From Endotrypanum monterogeii (lineage: Eukaryota; Euglenozoa; Kinetoplastea; Trypanosomatida; Trypanosomatidae), in the NCBI GenBank assembly GCA_000333855.2, contig CM007322.1, positions 149,509-199,968 of the forward strand: 50,460 nt of DNA, read 5' to 3'. Below the pieces are notes generated by a model. That model was not told the DNA's origin and did no database searches. It saw nothing but the letters and a program-made list of their open reading frames with translations. Made by a program: the position numbers and the translations under genes. Below are positions 17,171-24,999 of this stretch, in pieces (position 1 is the stretch's first letter; every line of letters starts with the position of its first letter).

Positions 17171-18136
17171 ATGTCGGAGGAGTTGATTACGCAGTGGACG
17201 AAGCGTGTCTCGGACGCTGAGGAGGAGCTGAGTCGGATGGAGGAGGATATCAACGCTATCAAGCAACAACGCAAGTCGCTCAAGGCAGATATTCGAAAAT
17301 ACGAAGACGTCGTGGCGGCCGAGAAGTGTGACCTCCTACACTCTCTAGAGAGGGTTGAGGAGCAGGCGAAGGACCTCGGTGCACAGTGCGAGGCGACGCT
17401 GACTGAGAGAGACCGTGTGGAGGCGGAATACATGTCGACCCTCGACGCCTACGAAGGTCTTCACTTCTACGTTCGAGAGATCAAAGATGCCGAGGAGCAC
17501 CTCCAAAGTCGCGAGGACGTCGAGGCTGTTCTGCAGCGAGAGAGTTTAGAGTGGGCGGAGGAGGAGCACACGCTACGCCGAAGGCTTCATCAGCTTCAGC
17601 AGCAACAGGCACAATCCCGTCGCGCACAGGAGGCTGAGCTACGCGAGTTTGAGGCCCAGTTGTCGAATGTCGAGCATCGGCAGCGCGAGGAAAGGGCAGC
17701 GCGGTCTGGCGAGGCTCCTCAGGCGGCTCACAGCGTGGGGCGAGGCAGTCGTCAGCCGACGCCAGCGCCGTTGAAGTCTGTCACGTCCGCTGCGGAGGAA
17801 GCGTTTCTCAGCGCCAACGCAGGCGGTGCGGTGCCCATTCGATCCGGACCCCTCAAGTCGTGTATCAAAGTTCCCGCCAGCAGTGGCACTGGCGGTGATG
17901 CAGCGACCACAGTACTTCGCCCCATCGCTGCCGCCTCGGCGCCGGTGAGCCGCTGTGCTTCGCAGTCGCTCGTGTCTGATTGTACTGCGAACAGTATCCA
18001 GCGACAGGTGGTCGGTGGATGTGATCCGCCATCGCTGCGAGTACTACAGGAAATGCGAGCTTACTCGTACGGGGCACAAGGGAAGCCCAGTGCGCGCAAA
18101 CGTGACATCTTCGGTGACGCCACGAACAAGCAGTGA
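17171..18136 (+). CDS. Coiled-coil protein, unrecognised
   Basis: This is a 321-residue protein that I cannot assign to a named family. Residues 1-~195 are a nearly continuous heptad-rich coiled coil (many E, K, R, Q and L, opening MSEELITQWTKRVSDAEEEL, with a Gln cluster near 140-150). Residues ~200-305 are Ser/Ala/Pro-rich and probably disordered. The last dozen residues form a charged tail ending DATNKQ. There is no signal peptide or membrane segment. The open frame continues upstream through TA-repeat-encoded residues (YIYIYI) that cannot be coding, so the ATG at 17171 is chosen. A cytoskeletal or scaffold role would be a guess. Confidence 0.8.
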   Translation: MSEELITQWTKRVSDAEEELSRMEEDINAIKQQRKSLKADIRKYEDVVAAEKCDLLHSLERVEEQAKDLGAQCEATLTERDRVEAEYMSTLDAYEGLHFYVREIKDAEEHLQSREDVEAVLQRESLEWAEEEHTLRRRLHQLQQQQAQSRRAQEAELREFEAQLSNVEHRQREERAARSGEAPQAAHSVGRGSRQPTPAPLKSVTSAAEEAFLSANAGGAVPIRSGPLKSCIKVPASSGTGGDAATTVLRPIAAASAPVSRCASQSLVSDCTANSIQRQVVGGCDPPSLRVLQEMRAYSYGAQGKPSARKRDIFGDATNKQ

Positions 18137-19123
18137 TCGGGTGCCTATGCGATGGCGATGGTTGAGGTTTCTGCCCCTCTCCTTACCACCACACACACAT
18201 ACATACACATACATGGAGTGGTAGGGGGAGGGCACCTGTGATGCACGACAGGTGCACACGAAGGTGGAAGCCGTGATGATGGCGGCGCGTGGTTGGGTGG
18301 AGGAGGCATCGAGCTTCAGAGCACCATGCGTGCAATTCTCGGATGTGCGTGTACCACAGGCCCTCCCATCTCATGCATCTTTTGTGTGTTGTTATTTTCA
18401 TGACTCTGGGCCTGTCTCTGCAGAGCCCCACTCATTTTTTTCCCCGCCCGAACATATCTCTCTCCTCCCCCCTCCAGCTGCTACCGTCTGGAGTACTTAG
18501 ATTTATAGATAGATATCATGCGTCCAGTGCCTTTGGCTTTGTGGAAGACGGAGGAGGTGAGGTCTACACCTGAGCCCGCTTTGCATGCTTCGCCGTCGCT
18601 GCGCTTCCTTTTATTTTTCTTCTTCCACTGCACGTGTGCAAAGGGGTCATCTGTGGACGGGTGATAATGCAGCATCTGCAGCGGTGTTAACTGCCAATGC
18701 AAAAAAAAAAAGGAAATTCTGACGCAGACGCTGTCGCTCAAAGCAAAGGGTGTGAGATGTACTTAGTTGAGATTGTAGGGTCGCTCTCTTGACACACACA
18801 CTCACACACACGCAAAAAAAAATATATATATATATATCTGTGTGTGTGTATAGTTGCATTTCTGTGCGTGCGCACAGACATCATGATTTCATTATAATAC
18901 TTAGCGGGGGTGGGGGTTATCACCGCTCTTCGCCAACTCGATGAAGATTTGTCAGCGGGATCGACCGCGGATGTGTAGGTCGCGTGAACCTCTTCAGTCA
19001 ACTCACTTGATTTTTCCTTTCTTTTCCTACGAAAACACCCCCCCCCCTCTCCCCGAAGGGCAGCGCCCGTGCACACTGTGAGAGAGGCTGCACATCCGAC
19101 AGCGGGTGTAAGGCGTGGCGCGC
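18137..19123. other. Intergenic spacer
   Basis: Nothing gene-like is seen on either strand. It holds a CA/ACAT stretch (about 18190-18213), an A-run and a TA/TG block (about 18812-18850), and a strong pyrimidine tract with a C-run (about 19008-19055) leading into the next gene. Confidence 0.65.
19008..19058 (+). promoter_or_regulatory. Polypyrimidine tract and SL acceptor for DPH7
   Basis: A T/C-rich tract with a long C-run ends at AG 19057-19058, with another AG at 19062-19063. The first downstream ATG that fits the gene is at 19124, giving a 5' UTR of about 65 bases. Confidence 0.6.
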
Positions 19124-20776
19124 ATGTCAGACCTCTTTGGCTGGGGCGGGCCAGTTGTGCCCGAGATCAAGTGGGTGTCCTCTGTGAACACATGTCTCAC
19201 TTGCAACTGCCTGCTAGCCGCTCCCCTTCCACCCCAAAGTGGACCTGGCAACTCGGGGGCAGTGACGTCACGCAACCCAAGTGGGTACCCGGAACGGTCT
19301 TCGGGACTTCGACTTCTCGCTGCCTCATATCAAATGACTTCATCCTCAGCGGTCGATTCTGCTCCAAATGCGTCAGAGGTGGGAGATGCCGTTGGACCTG
19401 GAGCTCCGAGGCACGTCGGTGACTGTGCGCTTTATCAATGCTTTGCAGGCGGAAGCGCAGATGGGGCGGATGCGACACCCGTTGAGGTGCAGCGTTCAAC
19501 GTCAGCGCTACCCGGCGTCTTTGACCTTGTCTCAGTCCCTCCCGCATTCTTTGGTATTGAGGCCCCCACATCTGTCTCCGCCGCACCAATGGTTGCCATG
19601 ATGGCGTGCACGGATGGCAGCGTACGCGTTTTGGAACCTTCAACGCTCCGCCCTGTCATGGACTCTCTGTGTGGCCTCCACGCAGAGATGTTGACGAGCT
19701 GCACCTCGCTTCACTGTCCCACACCTCATCTGCTGTGCTCTGCCCATACTGGTGATGTTTTTCTCTACTCAGTCGCAGAGCGCGTTGTCACGCAGGAGTT
19801 GGAGGGGCATGCGTACGACGCGTGGTGCACGGCAATGCTGCCTACTGGTGGATGGTGGCCGACTGCCTCCTCTGCTGCCTGCGAAAAGGGTCACCATGAC
19901 GATGACGATGACAGGAATAGCGAAGCAGAAGTCATCAACATATTTGCCAGGGACAGTGCTAGCGCGCTGCTCGCGTCTGGTGGAGACGATGGGTACTGTA
20001 AGCTGTATGATACACGCACCAACACCAGCCGGGCCATCAGCCGCACACGCTTCAGTGCTGGGGTGGTCTCCATCACACCTGTGTTGAACACTCTCGACGG
20101 CTTTTCGACCGCCTGTTCCACACCTTATTTCCTCGTGGGCTCGTATGATGCGTCCATCTCCCTCATCGACGTACGCAGCATGCGGCGCCCTGTGGCACAG
20201 CGCGGTGGACTTGGCGGAGGCGTGTGGCGTACGTCCCGTTGTCTTTTTCCACTCTGGCATTCCAGAGTGCCCGCAGCAGACGTAGTGAGGGCCGCGAAGG
20301 GGGATGGGGGCAACGTGAACTTGTCGCTGCTTCTGAACAGCGCAACCGCAAATAGCACTGGCGGCGAGCTGGGGTCGCAATGGGACACACAGGTGACGAC
20401 CAACGGGTGGGTCAACACGGCCAACGTTCTTGTGCTACCGCTGATGCAAGGCGGGGCTGCTCTACTGCCCTACAATGTGCAGAGCCCTGAGGAGGAGGTA
20501 TTCGGCAGCGGAGGCGTGCCTCTCACGCAATTCTACATGGGGACCGAGGAGGGTGACTCGAAGGCGATGCCCGACCCCACGACCCCTCCCAAGTTGACAG
20601 ACAACACCTTGGTGTATGATGCAGCAGTGCTCCGACCGCTCGACTGGCCGGAGTCTTCTGGCGCGCAGACGGCAGGGGGTGGGTCGGCTGCGGTGGTGGC
20701 CACCGTTTCCTTTTACGATAAACGTATCGATGTGTGGACAGTTACCGCCGGACCGCCAAAGGCACCCCTCACCTGA
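19124..20776 (+). CDS. DPH7: DPH7-type WD-repeat diphthine methylesterase
   Basis: DPH7 (WDR85, yeast YBR246W) removes the methyl ester from diphthine on eEF2, the step before the final amidation to diphthamide. The 550-residue protein carries the family signatures in the right order. GHAYDAW (about 228) matches the family GHxxEAW element. SGGDDGYCKLYDTR lies near 285, and VGSYDASISLIDVR near 338. LGGGVWR lies near 362, a very diagnostic motif. TLVYDAAVLRP replaces the usual SLVYGADW element. ATVSFYDKRIDVW (526-538) corresponds to the final blade. The protein is longer than yeast or human DPH7, mainly through Ser/Ala/Gly insertions, including an acidic run of Asp near 260 and an insertion after LGGGVWR. 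A GTG-initiated extension is possible upstream, but the ATG at 19124 fits the splice site. It is expected in the cytosol and acts on eEF2. Assignment rests on remembered family motifs. Confidence 0.8.
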   Translation: MSDLFGWGGPVVPEIKWVSSVNTCLTCNCLLAAPLPPQSGPGNSGAVTSRNPSGYPERSSGLRLLAASYQMTSSSAVDSAPNASEVGDAVGPGAPRHVGDCALYQCFAGGSADGADATPVEVQRSTSALPGVFDLVSVPPAFFGIEAPTSVSAAPMVAMMACTDGSVRVLEPSTLRPVMDSLCGLHAEMLTSCTSLHCPTPHLLCSAHTGDVFLYSVAERVVTQELEGHAYDAWCTAMLPTGGWWPTASSAACEKGHHDDDDDRNSEAEVINIFARDSASALLASGGDDGYCKLYDTRTNTSRAISRTRFSAGVVSITPVLNTLDGFSTACSTPYFLVGSYDASISLIDVRSMRRPVAQRGGLGGGVWRTSRCLFPLWHSRVPAADVVRAAKGDGGNVNLSLLLNSATANSTGGELGSQWDTQVTTNGWVNTANVLVLPLMQGGAALLPYNVQSPEEEVFGSGGVPLTQFYMGTEEGDSKAMPDPTTPPKLTDNTLVYDAAVLRPLDWPESSGAQTAGGGSAAVVATVSFYDKRIDVWTVTAGPPKAPLT

Positions 20777-20869
20777 ACGCTGCGTGAGTCGGCGTAAGGC
20801 TGAACTGTTTCGTCTGTGCGTTGGTGCGGACGTCTCTCGCCAGGACTGCGTGCGACTGAAAATCACGGT

Positions 20870-20870
<1 letters not shown>

Positions 20871-20911
<41 letters not shown>

Positions 20912-20924
20912 TGTGCGTGTGTGT
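20871..20924. repeat. (CT)n(GT)n compound microsatellite
   Basis: About 12 CT units pass directly into about 15 GT-type units, 95 bases past the DPH7 stop. It probably lies within the DPH7 3' UTR. Confidence 0.9.
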
Positions 20925-21339
20925 CTCTGTGTTTTGTATTTTGTGTTTTGGCCCCTGGCCGTGTCTGCATTTTTTTTTTTGCTCTTTTCATTGCGTCGTA
21001 CTAACACACGCATACAAAATGAAAAAAAAATCTTTTTGTTTTTATGGCTTTCGTCGAACTGCGCTCAACAAACGGCGTGTCTGCGCTGCTGCCATCGGTG
21101 GCCTGCGTATGATAGTTTACTCCCCATTGTACGCCTTCTATACCCCGTTCCGGGCTTTCTCCCCTCTTTCATTTTTTTTTTTTCTTTCTTCCATGGGCAC
21201 CTCCGCGCGATGCCTCATGAGTCACGGAGGAGAACATACCTTCCGCAGTCAAGCCGCAAACACGCCTTGCATCACCTCACCTCACCTCACCTCACTCCGC
21301 ACCAAGTACCGTCTTTGCCATCCTTTTTTAAATTTTCTT

Positions 21340-21342
<3 letters not shown>

Positions 21343-21378
<36 letters not shown>
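21343..21378. repeat. (GT)n microsatellite
   Basis: About 18 uninterrupted GT units lie in the spacer before the ProA-like gene. Confidence 0.9.
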
Positions 21379-21381
<3 letters not shown>

Positions 21382-21905
21382 AGCGGGAGTCGTACATGCA
21401 CAAGAGGAGAGGACGGGAATGGCGTGACGACGCTGGCCCACCATAAACACAATAACAAATTACATGCTTCTGCTCACATCTTCTTCCCTATCTCCCCACC
21501 CACCCACTCACCCACCCATCCATCACCACCGCACACACACACACACACACACACAGGAATCTGGAGGAGACCATTGATAAAGTCCTCGAACATCCCTGCC
21601 TTTTCTCTTCCCCCCCCCTCACCGCTTCATCACCGACCATTTCGTTCGGAAAATAGTGCACCGGTTTTCACTGGGCCGACGTCATCAAGCGCCTGTCACG
21701 TCACTCTACATCGTGTACTGCGTTCTTTCAGACTTTTTTTTCTCCTCTAAATCGCTGACAAGTCTTTTTGATCCGCAGCATAGGCGAACGTGCCAGTAAT
21801 CTTTTTATTTTTATTTTTTTTTATTTTGTAGGTGTGTTTTGGGAGGGTGGGGAGGAGGAAGAGGAGGACGCATTCACACATATACACGTCCTCCACCCAC
21901 ACGCG

Positions 21906-21946
21906 TATCTGCGCCTTCTCTCTCCTTCTTTTCCCCCTCTCATCAG
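21906..21946 (+). promoter_or_regulatory. Polypyrimidine tract and SL acceptor for the ProA-like gene
   Basis: The T/C tract ends in CATCAG with AG at 21945-21946. Further AGs lie at 21954-21955 and 21959-21960. The start codon at 22025 is about 80 bases downstream. Confidence 0.6.
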
Positions 21947-22024
21947 CCTCCTTAGGGCAGGGGTGGCGTTAGCCCCCTTCCCCCGATCCCCACCGCTTGT
22001 GTGTGTTCGAGCGGAGTCGAAGAG

Positions 22025-24049
22025 ATGTTTCGGCTTTCGGCTTCTCGTCGGTCGACGCAGAATATCCTGCACGATATCCAGGCCGCTGTGGAGTCACGGT
22101 CGGCGTTGGCCACATCGTCTTTTGCACAGCGGCGCTCTTTTCTGCTTGCGCTCAGTGAAGAGCTCCACCGCAACCGCGACCAGATCATTCGTGCAAATCG
22201 GCGGGACTGCGACCTATTTGGGCAGCAGCAGCAGCAGCGAGGGACACCGTCCGTGACGATACCCCCTACGCTACCGAGCACGAGCGCAGCGTCAAGTCCG
22301 CAAAGCTTCTCACTTCACGGGGACCACACAGGGACCCCTATTTTTCTTGGCCACCCGTCTCATCATGTAGGCGATGCACACCCCTTCGGCGCTGTAGACG
22401 GGAACCATGAGGGAATCATGCCACCTGCGAATGTCGCTGGTGTCCATCTTGCGACTTCACCACGCCGTCAGAGTTCCCTCAAGTACGTGGCGAGCGCGAC
22501 TTCGGCGGGAGGCCGATGCCCAAGCGTTTCCACCAGTAGTGCTCTGGCAAGTCGCACGCCCGCCAACGTTGTAGATGCCGACCCGACTATGGGAGGGTCG
22601 GCAGCGGCGGCTGGGTGTAGCATTGCCAATGTAGCAGCAGCGCCAGAGACGGAGGGTACTTTTGGCGTCGCAGCCTCTGCCTCTGCCTCGTCCTCGTCCT
22701 CGCAATGCGCTAGCGGGGGGTCGCTGACATCTCTGCACTCTGCATCACCCATTCCTTCAGGTCATGTCACTCGCACAGAGGCGGGAGGTGGGGGTGGTCA
22801 CCTTCTTATCACGTCCGACAACCATTTTTCTATATCGCCGCTGCGCCTTGACAAGTTGCACACCACGATCGAGTTCCTTCTTTGCCAGCCAGACCCCATC
22901 GCCATTCCGCCCTCCTGTTGGCTGCACCCATACGCCAAGAAGGGTTACGGGGAATCTGCCCAGGTTGTAGGCGTTCACGGCTCCTTCGGTGAGGAGCCTC
23001 GTCGACACGGCTTAGGGTCGCTGCCACCGGTGGGAGGGCGGCGCGCTGATGGGGGCTGGTGTACCCGGCGCACAGACCAGCTTGAGGTGTATGAATTGTC
23101 TGTGCCACTGGGCATGATCGGTATTTTATCACGTTTTCGACCGCGAATCAGCATTGACGCCGTTGCGATGGGTCTCTTCGCAGGCAACACCGTCCTCCTG
23201 GATGGCGGTGTTTCGCTCTACTACACCAATATCGCCCTCATATCCATGGTGCGGCGCGCCTTGGCAATAGCCGGTCTTTCACCAAACGCTGTCGTGTGCG
23301 TGGAGAGTTACGATGCGGCTCACCGCAGCACAAGTGAGTGGTTGCGACTCTCAGATTATGTCGACCTCGCTGTTGTCTGTGGACCACCGAAGTTGTACCA
23401 GTTTGCGTCACGACATTCCGCGATTCCGTTGATGCGCGCGACAGGGCAGTTCAGCAGCGTCTACGTCGACCAAAGCGCATCGTTTGATGTGGCGGTGGAG
23501 GTAATACTCAATTCCAAATTTCAGAAGCTCGGCGCCGCCAACGCCGTGACAACGATCATCGTTCATCGTGAGTTTCCGCGCTACACCGAGTTACTCTTAG
23601 CCCTCACCGCAGAGGGCGCTGTTCTGCTCGGCGACGTAACCGCGCAGGAGCGCGTGCCGGACTGTGTGCTGGAGTTGGCGAGTGAGGAGGAGTATCAGGG
23701 CCTTTCTCAGTATGGGCTGCGGGATGCGGCTCGCACGTTATGCGTCAAGACGGTAGAATCTCTTGACCAGGCGCTTTTTTTCCTCGATTCTTTCGGCTCC
23801 AAGCAAAGCGATTGCATTGTCGCCACAGATCCAGAGGTGTGCGCCACGTTTTGTCGGCAGGTCGACACTGCCGTCGCGCTCGTGAATTCTTCCACCCGCT
23901 TGTCCAGCGGCATACCGCTCGGTTGCGGCGTCGACTTTGCCATCTCCACTTCGAAGACGCATTGCCGCGGCCCGCTGACGATCGACATGATGACAACGCG
24001 CAAACTCGTTGCACGCAGTCTCTCCACCCACCATGGCGCGTTGCGTTGA
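22025..24049 (+). CDS. ProA-fold protein lacking the catalytic Cys (gamma-glutamyl-phosphate reductase-like)
   Basis: This 674-residue protein matches gamma-glutamyl-phosphate reductase (ProA, or the C-terminal half of P5CS) over most of its length. An N-terminal helix pair (LALSEELHRNRDQIIRANRRD, about 39-59) is followed by a ~200-residue Ser/Ala/Gly-rich insertion containing a short poly-Gln. The family picks up again at LRLDKLHTTIEFLLCQPDPI. PLGMIGILSRFRPRISIDAV and GNTVLLDGG match the cofactor-binding segment. STRLSSG and SKTHCRGPL match the C-terminal motifs. The catalytic segment, normally with the nucleophilic Cys in a CNA- or CNT-type motif, reads GAANAVTTIIVH here, with Ala505 in place of Cys. 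The family LRGG is LDGG. The frame is intact, so it is expressed and conserved, but it is unlikely to reduce glutamyl phosphate. It may be a structural or regulatory pseudoenzyme. The start ATG is the first suitable one after the splice site. Confidence 0.8.
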   Translation: MFRLSASRRSTQNILHDIQAAVESRSALATSSFAQRRSFLLALSEELHRNRDQIIRANRRDCDLFGQQQQQRGTPSVTIPPTLPSTSAASSPQSFSLHGDHTGTPIFLGHPSHHVGDAHPFGAVDGNHEGIMPPANVAGVHLATSPRRQSSLKYVASATSAGGRCPSVSTSSALASRTPANVVDADPTMGGSAAAAGCSIANVAAAPETEGTFGVAASASASSSSSQCASGGSLTSLHSASPIPSGHVTRTEAGGGGGHLLITSDNHFSISPLRLDKLHTTIEFLLCQPDPIAIPPSCWLHPYAKKGYGESAQVVGVHGSFGEEPRRHGLGSLPPVGGRRADGGWCTRRTDQLEVYELSVPLGMIGILSRFRPRISIDAVAMGLFAGNTVLLDGGVSLYYTNIALISMVRRALAIAGLSPNAVVCVESYDAAHRSTSEWLRLSDYVDLAVVCGPPKLYQFASRHSAIPLMRATGQFSSVYVDQSASFDVAVEVILNSKFQKLGAANAVTTIIVHREFPRYTELLLALTAEGAVLLGDVTAQERVPDCVLELASEEEYQGLSQYGLRDAARTLCVKTVESLDQALFFLDSFGSKQSDCIVATDPEVCATFCRQVDTAVALVNSSTRLSSGIPLGCGVDFAISTSKTHCRGPLTIDMMTTRKLVARSLSTHHGALR

Positions 24050-24999
24050 CGTTACCTCGCAAGAAAGAGGGAGCGACAGTGAGGGAAAGGGTAGAGTGCG
24101 CTCAGTGTGTATGTGTGGGGATCTGGGGACGCCTCTTGCGTCGTTGCCCAATCTCCCTTCTCCTGCATACCAATTGATTATCACATAACACTCGGGTGAC
24201 TATGCAGTCGAGGGCGAATGCCTCCCCCCTCTCGCTGATAAATACTCCTTTGACCTCCCCCTTCTCCGCCCTCCCTTTTTTTTTCTTCTTTCTCGCACGT
24301 GCGTTCGCTGGAAAGAGAAAATACAGACACACACACGTGCACACAAGCACAAATGTTTCATTATTAGTTGGTAATGCTCCGAGTGTTTGCCGAACTTCTC
24401 ATCTTTTTGTCAGCAGGAACAGCCAGGAAAAAAAAAAAATGTCCGTACTTGTCGCCGCTTCCCCGTACGTGGCGCTTTTGGAGAGACGACGACGTCTTCA
24501 CCTCTCTCGTTTGATTCAGCTACCACCTTTATTCCCTCTCTCTCCTCGTCGTCCTCCTCCTCGTCGTCCATCTCATTCGCTGCTCGCGTCTCGTGGTCTA
24601 CTCCGTGGTTGTATAGGCTCTGCCGCGTTCACCACGCAGCGTGGGTACTGTAGAAGTTCCCTACTTCGACAGCGGGTTGAGGCTGACTGCCCCCCCCCCC
24701 CCTCCTCTTTTTTTCCCCTTATCCTCACCTCACCTCTTATCTTTTTTTTTTTTCGAGTGTTGGGTGACTGCGAAAGGAACCAGTCGATGGAGGACTCGGT
24801 GGTTTGTGCCACCTACACTGCTGCATCTCGAGCGCATTTTTTTTGAATACCCACCCCCAGTCGTTTCTGGTGCTCCCCTATTTCTCTGCCCCCCTATTCC
24901 TTTGCACCCTGCTCACCACCACACACACACATATACATTCCTGGGAGTATCACCGCTACCGCACTGCGTATAGGTTGCTCCCACAGCACGCCATTCCAC
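24050..24999. other. Intergenic spacer
   Basis: No gene is seen. It has T-rich tracts (about 24275-24297, 24710-24753), an A-run (24428-24439), a C-run near 24692 and a long pyrimidine-rich stretch (about 24857-24920). An ATG at 24787 opens a 19-codon frame that ends at 24846. It would be an upstream ORF only if splicing uses an early AG. Confidence 0.65.
24857..24947 (+). promoter_or_regulatory. Candidate SL acceptor for the LRR gene
   Basis: A C/T-rich tract (24857-24920) and a CA/TA stretch precede AG at 24946-24947. No ATG occurs between this AG and 25000. An earlier T-run with AG at 24756-24757 is an alternative, but it would put an upstream ATG (24787) into the leader. Confidence 0.5.

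Larger units (their letters stand above)
20777..22024. other. Intergenic spacer rich in CT/GT/CA repeats
   Basis: No gene is recognisable. It contains (CT)n(GT)n at 20871-20924, a CTCAC pentamer repeat near 21275-21297, a (GT)n at 21343-21378, a CCCA-rich stretch with (CA)n at about 21491-21555, and several T-runs. Open frames on both strands translate into THTH or VCVC repeats and are not genes. Confidence 0.7.

Noticed and set aside
20616..21750. Overlapping frames of 276 and 283 codons in the DPH7-ProA spacer
   Set aside because: They read through CT/GT repeats as SLSLSL and VCVCVC, partly overlap the DPH7 gene and carry no domain.
24196..24846. 216-codon open frame in the spacer before the LRR gene
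   Set aside because: It is rich in Ser, Pro and Phe from pyrimidine tracts and has no recognisable motif. It occupies what looks like UTR.
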